Shown piece by piece: positions 1-5,848 of a stretch of 6,122 nt of DNA; positions within the stretch are counted from its first letter, which is position 1, and each line of letters begins with the position of its first letter. The DNA is from Fidelibacterota bacterium (GTDB taxonomy: Bacteria > Fidelibacterota > UBA2242 > JAFGTP01). The DNA is taken from the NCBI GenBank assembly GCA_021734005.1, contig JAIPJV010000134.1, positions 1-6,122 on the forward strand. Reading direction: 5' to 3'. Below the pieces are notes generated by a model. The model had not been told where the DNA came from. It ran no database searches and was given only the letters and a program-made list of their open reading frames with translations. The position numbers and the translations under genes were made by a program.

Positions 1-546
1 CTGGCTGTCAATGTTGGTGCTATGCTGATCGCTTTTATTGCCTTGATCGGGCTGCTGGACCTGATTCTAAATTTTGCTGACAAATTAATTGACGGCCGTC
101 TTTTGCAGGGTACGTATGTGAATTATAAAACTGTAAGTAGTATGTCACCGGTGACTGGCGAATTTGATGGCATTTTTCCCGGCAGCATCAAGACCTTTTT
201 TGGCACGATTTTCCGTCCTCTGGCCTGGTTAATGGGCGTTTCCTGGAAAAATGCGGTCGAGGTTGGCAATTTGCTGGGTATTAAATTGACTCTAACTGAA
301 TTTGTAGCCTATGGTAGTCTGGCCGACCTGATCAATCAAGGGGCCATGAGTGCCAAAGCCGAAGTTATCTCAACCTATGCTTTGTGCGGATTTGCTAATT
401 TTGCCAGTATTGGTATTCAAATCGGTGGAATCAGCGCTCTGGCACCATCCCGGCGTTCTGATCTTTCCAAACTGGCGCTCAAAGCCATGTTTGGAGGCGC
501 TTTTGCTTCCTGGATAACGGCCTCAATTGCCGGCATTTTGATGTAA
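1..546 (+). CDS. Concentrative nucleoside transporter (CNT/NupC-type), C-terminal part, truncated by window edge
   Basis: The reading frame is open from base 1, so the N-terminus lies outside the window; 181 residues and a TAA stop are present. CNT proteins are inner-membrane symporters that import nucleosides using a sodium or proton gradient. The visible part matches the CNT C-terminal domain: a membrane segment from the window edge (NVGAMLIAFIALIGLLDLIL), the FRPLAWLMGVSW re-entrant region, the GIKLTLTEFVAYGSL segment with the conserved glutamate of the (N/T)EF motif, and the hallmark TYALCGFANFASIGIQIGG helix, whose Asn and following Ser belong to the nucleoside site in this family. The motif more often reads NEF; here the Asn is Thr, a possible specificity difference. 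The stretch with SPVTGEFDGIFPGSIKTFFG is a hydrophilic loop longer than in short NupC proteins. Family assignment is firm; the substrate (purine or pyrimidine nucleoside) and coupling ion cannot be told from this fragment. Confidence 0.93.
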   Translation: MAVNVGAMLIAFIALIGLLDLILNFADKLIDGRLLQGTYVNYKTVSSMSPVTGEFDGIFPGSIKTFFGTIFRPLAWLMGVSWKNAVEVGNLLGIKLTLTEFVAYGSLADLINQGAMSAKAEVISTYALCGFANFASIGIQIGGISALAPSRRSDLSKLALKAMFGGAFASWITASIAGILM

Positions 547-565
547 AATTGAAGTCATTTATAAA
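538..565 (+). promoter_or_regulatory. Candidate sigma-70-type promoter for adk
   Basis: TTGATG (538-543, 4/6 to TTGACA) and TATAAA (560-565, 5/6 to TATAAT) are separated by 16 bases. The -35 element overlaps the last codons and stop of the transporter gene. Transcription would begin near 572, leaving a leader of about 45 bases before the preferred adk start. No terminator hairpin is visible in the 59-base gap, so read-through from the transporter gene is also possible. This is a consensus match only, in an AT-rich stretch where chance matches are common. Confidence 0.3.
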
Positions 566-607
566 AATTATTACTAGAAAAAAGAACAAATTAAAATAAA
601 TAAAAAT

Positions 608-611
608 GGAG
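608..611 (+). promoter_or_regulatory. Shine-Dalgarno GGAG deciding the adk start at 618
   Basis: GGAG (608-611, within GGAGAA) ends 6 bases before the ATG at 618, an ideal spacing. The alternative ATG at 606 is preceded only by A/T-rich sequence with no ribosome-binding site. The site therefore lies inside the longer reading frame and argues for initiation at 618. Confidence 0.7.
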
Positions 612-617
612 AAGAAA

Positions 618-1265
618 ATGAAACTAATTATGCTGGGACCACCTGGAGCAGGTAAAGGAACGCAGGCGCAGAAAATTTGTGATGATTATGACACTGTCCA
701 GATCTCAACTGGAGACATTCTCAGAGCTGAAGTTAGCAACAATACTGAACTGGGAAAAAAGGCTAAAGAATATATGGATAAAGGCGATCTGGTTCCCGAT
801 GAAGTTATTCTGGGAATGATGGACAAAAAATTGTTTGGCGATAATGCACCTTCAGGATATATTCTGGACGGCTTCCCCCGCACAGTTCCCCAGGCCGAAG
901 GTCTTGATAAACTCTACGATCAACACGATGAAGAACTTGATGCAATTATTGTGATGGAAGTTGACCGGGATATTATTGTAGAACGTTTGACTGCCCGGCG
1001 CACCTGTAAAAATTGTAAGAAGGTTTACAATCTATTGTTCATGCCGCCGGAAGAAGAAGGCGTTTGCGATGAGTGTGGTGGAGAATTGGTTCAGCGCGAC
1101 GATGATAAAAAGGAAACTGTTCTAAACCGCCTCAAAGTTTATGAAGAGGAAACTGAACCATTAATCGATTATTACAAAGGCAGCGGCAAAATCAAACACG
1201 TGGATTCTGAAGGCACTCCGGAAGAAGTTTACGCCAATATCAAGGAAGTGCTGGAGAATTTGTAA
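618..1265 (+). CDS. adk: Adenylate kinase, zinc-LID type
   Basis: Cytoplasmic enzyme catalysing ATP + AMP = 2 ADP, essential for adenylate balance. Started at ATG 618 it has 215 residues, the usual length of the long bacterial form. Visible motifs: P-loop GPPGAGKGT (7-15), AMP-binding QISTGDILR (28-36), the family signature LDGFPRT (83-89), and catalytic or binding arginines R36, R88, R123, R127, R160 and R171. The LID carries C130-x2-C133-x16-C150-x2-C153, a complete structural zinc site; these positions coincide with the zinc cysteines of Bacillus-type adenylate kinases, which supports the 618 start over ATG 606 (four extra residues, MEKK). The frame is intact, with an acidic C-terminus (EEVYANIKEVLENL). 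It lies 71 bases after the transporter stop and just ahead of coaE, probably co-transcribed with it. There is essentially no competing assignment. Confidence 0.97.
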   Translation: MKLIMLGPPGAGKGTQAQKICDDYDTVQISTGDILRAEVSNNTELGKKAKEYMDKGDLVPDEVILGMMDKKLFGDNAPSGYILDGFPRTVPQAEGLDKLYDQHDEELDAIIVMEVDRDIIVERLTARRTCKNCKKVYNLLFMPPEEEGVCDECGGELVQRDDDKKETVLNRLKVYEEETEPLIDYYKGSGKIKHVDSEGTPEEVYANIKEVLENL

Positions 1266-1298
1266 CCGGAATTATGCATGACTTCGCATGAAATTTCT

Positions 1299-1304
1299 AG
1301 GAGG
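1299..1304 (+). promoter_or_regulatory. Strong AGGAGG Shine-Dalgarno near the internal GTG of coaE
   Basis: A perfect AGGAGG ends 3 bases before GTG 1308, which is in frame with ATG 1278. The spacing is shorter than the usual 5-9 bases, so use of this site is plausible but not certain. The upstream ATG at 1278 has only a weak GGA (1268-1270) at 7 bases. Confidence 0.5.
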
Positions 1305-1307
1305 AAT

Positions 1308-1907
1308 GTGATCAAACTGGGAGTAACTGGTGGTCTGGCCTCGGGCAAATCAACAGCCTGCCGCTTTTTGCAGGAAAAAGGTTGCCCTGTTTTCGATGCT
1401 GACAAAGTGGCCAAAGATATATTGTTTAGTTCGCCTGAAATCTGGGAAAAACTTGCTCAGGAATTTGGCCCGGATATCATCACTGACAATGGACTCAATA
1501 AAAGTAAGCTGGCTGAGGCGGCATTTTCTTCCCCTCGCAATCAGTCCATTCTCAACAGTCTAATTCACCCTCGAGTCAGAAAGCGATTTCAGGATTTTGT
1601 TGTTGAAAAGGAGGCTGATAACAAGGTTGTAGTTGCTGACGTGCCGCTTTTATTTGAAGGCGATTTTGAAAAGTTGGTGGACTACTCTCTACTGATCTTC
1701 ACAGATCGTGACATTCGGATCAAGCGAGCTCTGGAGCGGGGCAATTTGACTCGGGAGCAGATTGAAAACAGAATGGAATTGCAAATGCCGGAAAAAGAGA
1801 AGAAAAAACGGGCCACCTATGTTATTGAGAACAATAGTGACCTGGAAGATTTGCGGCAAAAAATTGACCATCTATATGAAAAATTATTAAACAAGAGGGC
1901 CAAATAG
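1308..1907 (+). CDS. coaE: Dephospho-CoA kinase
   Basis: Catalyses the last step of coenzyme A synthesis, ATP-dependent phosphorylation of the 3'-hydroxyl of dephospho-CoA, in the cytoplasm. From GTG 1308 the protein has 199 residues and begins (M)IKLGVTGGLASGKST, the canonical CoaE N-terminus with the P-loop at 8-16. Other signatures: FDADKVAKDIL (29-39), LNSLIHPRV (82-90), VVVADVPLLFE (107-117), and the C-terminal part with R-x-Q-containing helix (IENRMELQMP) and ATYVIENN, the usual nucleotide and CoA-binding end. Starting instead at ATG 1278 adds MTSHEISRRN, which is not typical of the family, giving 209 residues; both lengths are within family range. I prefer 1308 for its N-terminus and AGGAGG site, though that site is only 3 bases away. 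It follows the adk stop by 42 bases (12 if ATG 1278 is used) without a terminator, so an adk-coaE transcription unit is likely. Confidence 0.95.
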   Translation: MIKLGVTGGLASGKSTACRFLQEKGCPVFDADKVAKDILFSSPEIWEKLAQEFGPDIITDNGLNKSKLAEAAFSSPRNQSILNSLIHPRVRKRFQDFVVEKEADNKVVVADVPLLFEGDFEKLVDYSLLIFTDRDIRIKRALERGNLTREQIENRMELQMPEKEKKKRATYVIENNSDLEDLRQKIDHLYEKLLNKRAK

Positions 1908-1928
1908 TAAAATATGTAAAGATATGAT

Positions 1929-2027
1929 ATGCGTATTCGAATTAAGCCCTATAGAGACGAAATGACTATGTTCTCCAGTTTTATCAAAGAAGCCCAAACT
2001 TTCAATTTGACAGGTTTGCAAAATTAA
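1929..2027 (+). CDS. Possible small ORF in the coaE-exported protein spacer (32 aa, unrecognised)
   Basis: ATG 1929 to TAA 2027 encodes 32 residues beginning MRIRIKPYRDEMTMF. It fills most of the 139-base spacer between coaE and the exported protein. I recognise no family. There is no good Shine-Dalgarno upstream (the preceding bases are A/T-rich), no membrane segment and no signal peptide. The mixed charged and hydrophobic composition is protein-like, so it could be a small protein, a remnant of a decayed gene, or chance. Its downstream part contains the TTGACA proposed below as a promoter element, which would argue against a conserved coding role. Confidence 0.15.
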   Translation: MRIRIKPYRDEMTMFSSFIKEAQTFNLTGLQN

Positions 2028-2036
2028 GCATACCCT
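2007..2036 (+). promoter_or_regulatory. Weak candidate promoter for the exported-protein gene
   Basis: A perfect TTGACA (2007-2012) is followed after 18 bases by TACCCT (2031-2036), which keeps the T, A and final T of a -10 box. The predicted start site near 2043 would leave almost no leader before ATG 2047, consistent with the absence of any Shine-Dalgarno there. A perfect TATAAT at 2041-2046 directly abuts the ATG, but a start site from it would fall inside the gene, so it is a poor -10 for this start codon. Confidence 0.2.
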
Positions 2037-2046
2037 GAATTATAAT

Positions 2047-5000
2047 ATGAGTCTGAATACAGCAAAATATTATAGCCTCTTTTTAATTATTTTTCTGGCT
2101 GCAGGAGTTAATGTGGCCCGGGCCCAGGATAATTTTGCTATTACCGGGCTTCGTCTTGACGGTGAGCAGGATTCAGGTCAATGTGTTTCCACTTTGCCGA
2201 CTTTTATCTGGGATTATTCGGACAAGGCGGTTGATTATCGGATTAAAATTAAATTGCTGGCCAGACGTGATAAGCGGGATTCTTTGCTGGTCGGAGAGAC
2301 ATTCAAGGAAACTTCCCGCAAATATTTTGACACGCCCTCTCAAAATGAGCTGGTTCCCGGTCAAAGCTATAGATTGGTAATCGAAGCCCGTCATCCTGAC
2401 CAGGGCTGGTCTGAGCCTGATACTCTGGATTTTACTATAAATACGCCTCCCCAGGCTTCCCGATTTTTCAATCAACAGAGTACCGTTTTTACCAGCGATA
2501 GTGTTCATTTTCGCTTTCAGGCCTCTCAAGATCGGCAGATTTCACGGGCAAAACTTTCTTACCGAATCAAAATTAGGAATGAATCACGGCATGCCCTAGT
2601 TACTGATACGCTGTTTCAAACGACATCACAATCTGATACTTTTCAGATTTCTATGGTTCGCAAATGGCAGGAGAATGGTCAGTTTACAGCTACTGTTCAG
2701 GCCTCGGATGGGGTGAGCTTTTCAAAAGCTGATTCTCTACAATTTTTTGTTAATCGCCGAAATGATCCGCCTCTGAGTTTTAATTTGATCCCGGTTGAAG
2801 ATACTCTCGCCATCACAAAAGTAGATCTGGAATGGAAGGCAGCCTGGGATGCAGAGGCCGAATTTGGCGGCAGTATAGACAACTATTATGTGGAAATTGC
2901 GACCGACAGCGCCTTTCAACGAACAGTTATCAATAAAAAAATATCAGCAAAGCAAACCAGATATAATTTTTCTGAGATTGAAAACCACCGACTTTATTTC
3001 TGGAGAATTGTTGCTGTTGATGACCATGGCGACCGCAGAGAGAGTAAGCAGGTAGAAAAAATTATCGCCAACACAGGCAACCATCCGCCTCAGCCAGCTT
3101 CTTTGTTGACACCTTCTAATGAAGAGATTTTAAAACCCCAGGATTTTATTATCTGGCATCAGCCCCGGGATAAAGATAAGCACGATAAAATTAGTTTTAA
3201 GGTAGAAATTGCAGATTATAGCGGTACGGAAACTCTGGCTAGTTTTACCATTACCCAAAAATTGCTTGAGAAAGCGCTCAATGAAAAAATGGACTGGCTC
3301 AATTATAATTATCAGAACATAATTCGACTCCAGCTTGTGAACATTATCAATGAACCAAACCGGCTTCAGGAAGGTGCTTATTACCGGGTCATTATTCATA
3401 GTTTTGATGGCTGGGGTGGCGAAGCTATTAACAATTCTCAAAAAGCAGTTTTTCAATATGACGACAATATCAATAATCCGCCTCAACCGCCTTCGATCGG
3501 CCTGAATCCTGACTCTAGTGTGATCAATTCCGCGCCCGTTATATTCCGCTGGTATCCTGCTACTGACCCAGATATCAATGATCATATTATGTATCAAGTC
3601 ATGATCAGCAGGCGGCCTGATTTTTCCGGTTCCAATTACATCACTCGCACTACCGAGATGAGTGCCAATCGACTCGCTTTAGATCGAAAATTGATGGAAA
3701 ACAGAAAATATTACTGGCGGGTCAAATCCATTGATATGCATGGAGCGGAATCGGCCTGGTCTCAGCGGCATTGTTTCTATATTAATTTTATTAACGAGGC
3801 ACCGGATAAGCCGGTCGAATATTTGTCGCCGGAAAACTGGTCGGAACTCAATAATAGCACGGTTTTTCGCTGGAAATTGGCCCACGATCCTGATCCTGGC
3901 GAAGAACTGGATTATATTCTGGACATTGACAATGATAAATATTTCCAGAGTATTGATCTGAGGCATAGAATTGACAAGAAAAATCTGGTCATTGATCAAG
4001 AGTCGCAAACTGCCATTTTTGAGTTTGGCCAGATAGATAGCACTGGACTTAAGGAGAATGAACTCTATTACTGGAGAATTGCAGCTGTTGATCAAAAAGG
4101 CCTTAAATCACCTTTTTATCGCAATTATCCCCGCCTGAATTATAATACTCACAATGACCCGCCTCAGCCTGTTCAAAAATACATCAATATAAAAAGTGGG
4201 GGAATGGTTTCAACTCAGACACCGGTCTTGCGCTGGAAAGCAGCCCGGGATCCTGATTTCATGGATTTTGGCCGTACTTTACAATACACTGTGCAAATTT
4301 CCCGCAGCCCTGATTTTTCAACTTATGATTTGTTTTCCTATCAATCCAAAAAGGGCGCTAATTCAGTCAAGATCACCAAGAAACTCGATGAAAACAAAAA
4401 ATGGTTTTTCCGTATTCAAACTGTGGACAGCAAAGGTGCTAATTCTGAATGGTCAAGGGTTGACTCTTTTGTTGTCAATGCTAAAAGTGAAGCGCCTCAG
4501 CAAGTTAACAAAGGCTTTGTGCTGCGGAATAATATGACTACAGATACACGAGAGCCCAAATTGAGCTGGCGACCTGTTGATGATTATGATCCCCATCACG
4601 ATCCTGATGATCTTTATTATCTGGTGAAATATTGTCCGGCTCGCTATTTTGGCACCAGAAAGGAAAGTAAAAAATCGGAGACTATAAAAAGCAGAGCAGG
4701 CCGAACATCTATCGTCTTGCCTGAACTGGATGAAAACCAGTCTTATATCTATCGGGTGGCCGCAGTTGATCTGGAAGGCAAACGCTCCGAGTGGTCACCT
4801 CCTCAGCAATTTATTGTCAATTCCAATCAGGAACCGCCCCGTCCTTTTGCCCTTATTTCACCGGCCAATGGCACTGATTCTGTGGAGACAGATGTTAGTT
4901 TCAAATGGCGGCGCAGTTCTGATCCTGATCCTGAATCTTCTCTGGAATACAGCATTATGATCAGTACTGACAGCCTGTTTAGAAGGAATGTTATTGAGAA

Positions 5001-5466
5001 CCGGATTGCCTCTTCTGAAGGTGATACAATTGAATATATTCCTGCTTCACCTCTAAAAAGTGCTAGTAAGTATTTCTGGAAGGTGGAGGCTGAAGATAAT
5101 ACGGGTTTGTCAACAGCTATGCCCCCGGGCGAGAACAATGCCTATATGTTCACTACTATAGGTTTCAAGGAATACCTCAATGTTGGTAAAAAATCTCGGC
5201 TCCTGCAAAACTCGCCTAATCCTTTCCATAATGTAACCAGGATTAGTTATTATGTAGGTAGTTACACCAATGTGAGAATTATGGTTTTTAATGTTCTGGG
5301 TGAAAAGGTTGACGTTCTGGTTAACGAAAAAATGAAAGCAGGTCAATATGAAGTCACCTGGGACGGTACAAATCAGGATGGGCAACCAATGCCGGGCGGT
5401 ATGTATTTCTGCCGTATGGCTACGCCTAGAAATAATGATTTGATAAAAATGATAATGTTGAGATGA
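2047..5466 (+). CDS. Exported protein with nine fibronectin-III-like domains and a C-terminal FlgD-Ig/type A sorting domain
   Basis: The 1139-residue product has a Sec signal peptide: lysine near the N-terminus, hydrophobic core YSLFLIIFLAAGVNV (9-23), and a VARA-QD signal peptidase I site after residue 26. The mature part is an array of nine beta-rich domains of about 105-130 residues, roughly 28-132, 133-238, 239-344, 345-476, 477-582, 583-702, 703-813, 814-926 and 927-1038. Typical units carry an early F-x-W...DPD motif (W502, W609, W730, W841, W954) and a late YYWRV-x-A-x-D-x-x-G motif (around 319, 557, 676, 788, 902, 1011), and are joined by N-x-PP-Q-P or E-(A/P)-P linkers. Residues 1052-1139 form the FlgD-Ig-like/type A sorting domain. 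No catalytic domain is visible. The likely role is a cell-surface or secreted adhesin or scaffold; the ligand is unknown. ATG 2047 is the only methionine before the signal peptide core; no ribosome-binding site precedes it. The frame is intact. Confidence 0.9.
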   Translation: MSLNTAKYYSLFLIIFLAAGVNVARAQDNFAITGLRLDGEQDSGQCVSTLPTFIWDYSDKAVDYRIKIKLLARRDKRDSLLVGETFKETSRKYFDTPSQNELVPGQSYRLVIEARHPDQGWSEPDTLDFTINTPPQASRFFNQQSTVFTSDSVHFRFQASQDRQISRAKLSYRIKIRNESRHALVTDTLFQTTSQSDTFQISMVRKWQENGQFTATVQASDGVSFSKADSLQFFVNRRNDPPLSFNLIPVEDTLAITKVDLEWKAAWDAEAEFGGSIDNYYVEIATDSAFQRTVINKKISAKQTRYNFSEIENHRLYFWRIVAVDDHGDRRESKQVEKIIANTGNHPPQPASLLTPSNEEILKPQDFIIWHQPRDKDKHDKISFKVEIADYSGTETLASFTITQKLLEKALNEKMDWLNYNYQNIIRLQLVNIINEPNRLQEGAYYRVIIHSFDGWGGEAINNSQKAVFQYDDNINNPPQPPSIGLNPDSSVINSAPVIFRWYPATDPDINDHIMYQVMISRRPDFSGSNYITRTTEMSANRLALDRKLMENRKYYWRVKSIDMHGAESAWSQRHCFYINFINEAPDKPVEYLSPENWSELNNSTVFRWKLAHDPDPGEELDYILDIDNDKYFQSIDLRHRIDKKNLVIDQESQTAIFEFGQIDSTGLKENELYYWRIAAVDQKGLKSPFYRNYPRLNYNTHNDPPQPVQKYINIKSGGMVSTQTPVLRWKAARDPDFMDFGRTLQYTVQISRSPDFSTYDLFSYQSKKGANSVKITKKLDENKKWFFRIQTVDSKGANSEWSRVDSFVVNAKSEAPQQVNKGFVLRNNMTTDTREPKLSWRPVDDYDPHHDPDDLYYLVKYCPARYFGTRKESKKSETIKSRAGRTSIVLPELDENQSYIYRVAAVDLEGKRSEWSPPQQFIVNSNQEPPRPFALISPANGTDSVETDVSFKWRRSSDPDPESSLEYSIMISTDSLFRRNVIENRIASSEGDTIEYIPASPLKSASKYFWKVEAEDNTGLSTAMPPGENNAYMFTTIGFKEYLNVGKKSRLLQNSPNPFHNVTRISYYVGSYTNVRIMVFNVLGEKVDVLVNEKMKAGQYEVTWDGTNQDGQPMPGGMYFCRMATPRNNDLIKMIMLR
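2128..5160 (+). other. Array of nine FnIII-like domain repeats within the exported protein
   Basis: Domain boundaries were placed at the recurring linkers NTPPQ (132-136), RNDPP (238-242), GNHPPQP (344-350), NNPPQPP (476-482), NEAPDKP (583-589), NDPPQP (703-708), SEAPQQ (814-819) and QEPPRP (928-933). Units 5, 6, 7 and 9 are the most alike, with F/L-R/K-W...A-x-DPD, then I-x-x-x-x-x-F, then Y-x-W-R/K. Units 1 and 2 are diverged and lack DPD. Unit 3 has DAEAE in place of DPD. Unit 4 is longest and replaces the YYWRV strand by YYRVIIHSFDG. Unit 8 has an unusual YDPHHDPDD loop and a basic insert. The fold call is from pattern only; related Ig-like folds are an alternative. Confidence 0.7.
5200..5463 (+). 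other. C-terminal FlgD-Ig-like / type A sorting domain
   Basis: Residues 1052-1139 carry the full module pattern: LLQNSPNPF, then alternating hydrophobics ending in VRIMVFNVLGEKV, then LVNEKMKAGQYEVTWDGTNQ, DGQPMPGGMYFCRM and a short basic tail ending IMLR. In Bacteroidota this type of domain directs proteins to the type IX secretion system; in related candidate phyla it is widespread, even where the machinery is less well described. The usual aromatic of Q-N-Y-P-N-P-F is Ser here (QNSPNPF), and the frequent VYN is VFN; both are within normal variation. Confidence 0.88.
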
Positions 5467-5527
5467 TTTGATCTTAAATTTGAGGCTTAGGCTAAGGTTG
5501 ATGGGTTTAGTTACTCTGGGAGTGGCT

Positions 5528-5605
5528 GGAAGGGAATAGGGAAAAGGGAATATGGAGGAGTGGGAAAAGGAAAAATAAAAAAAAGCAGAAAGCAAAAAGC
5601 AGAAC
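5528..5605 (+). repeat. Purine-rich tract with 7-base periodicity
   Basis: From 5528 to 5604 only about 8 of 77 bases are pyrimidines on this strand. Two sets of tandem heptamers are visible: GGGAATA, GGGAAAA, GGGAATA (5532-5552), and GCAGAAA, GCAAAAA, GCAGAAC (5585-5605). Between them is a less regular GGAGGAGTGGGAAAAGG and A-run. The homopurine character could allow triplex formation, and the G3 runs at 5532, 5539, 5546 and 5562 are closely spaced. Such heptameric purine repeats occur in intergenic DNA of several bacterial groups; a function is not known to me. Confidence 0.7.
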
Positions 5606-5778
5606 CCGGTGAAATATATGAAAAGCTGATTTTTATTTTAAATCTATAATAAATTAATTTATTTTACATATTGCCAAATTATTACCAGCATATGTTTCAC
5701 GGGTCCAGAATTTGAGCGTCTCTGTTAAATTAAAGAAAATATTTAACCCAATTAAATACTAGAGATCTCATCGGGCAG

Positions 5779-5814
5779 GCGGGGTAGGAAGCGAAATCCC
5801 GCTGGATATCGGGA
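5779..5814 (+). other. GC-rich patch with two mutually exclusive hairpins
   Basis: GCGGGGT (5779-5785) can pair with ATCCCGC (5796-5802; one G-T wobble, 10-base loop). The same CCCG segment can instead pair downstream as TCCCG (5797-5801) with CGGGA (5810-5814; 8-base loop). The patch stands out as GC-rich within A/T-rich surroundings. No T-run follows, so neither form looks like an intrinsic terminator. It could be part of a dispersed intergenic repeat or a structured RNA, but nothing here identifies which. Confidence 0.35.
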
Positions 5815-5820
5815 ATTCAA

Positions 5821-5848
5821 GCAGAAACCAGAAAGCAGAAACCAGAAA
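5821..5848 (+). repeat. Two exact copies of a 14-base repeat, GCAGAAACCAGAAA
   Basis: GCAGAAACCAGAAA occurs at 5821-5834 and immediately again at 5835-5848. Each copy is itself two heptamers, GCAGAAA and CCAGAAA, so the tract is four heptamers long and runs into an A8 stretch. The GCAGAAA heptamer is the same as in the tract near 5585, about 230 bases upstream. Confidence 0.85.

Noticed and set aside
2041..2046. Perfect TATAAT directly before the exported-protein ATG
   Set aside because: As a -10 box it would start transcription inside the gene, past the only usable start codon, and the nearest -35-like elements are at 19 bases (TTGCAA) or 28 bases (TTGACA). Probably A/T-rich coincidence.
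3130..3597. Minus-strand open frame of 155 codons inside the exported-protein gene
   Set aside because: It is fully contained in a gene with clear signal peptide, repeats and sorting domain; the translation shows no family features and no ribosome-binding context.
5484..5497. CTTAG-G-CTAAG palindrome soon after the exported-protein stop, considered as terminator
   Set aside because: The inverted arms leave a one-base loop, so only about three pairs can form, and no T-run follows.
5110..5595. Minus-strand open frame of 161 codons covering the sorting-domain region and the purine tract
   Set aside because: It lies mostly opposite the well-supported exported-protein gene, its N-terminal part is the low-complexity complement of the purine tract (Ser/Phe/Pro-rich), and it has no recognisable motif.
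5724..5747. GTTAAAT / ATTTAAC inverted repeat with a 10-base loop
   Set aside because: A seven-pair, nearly all A/T stem in an A/T-rich region is expected by chance, and no T-run or gene context supports a function.
5528..5848. CRISPR-like array
   Set aside because: The repeats are 7 or 14 bases in direct tandem with no spacers of uniform length, and no cas gene is present.
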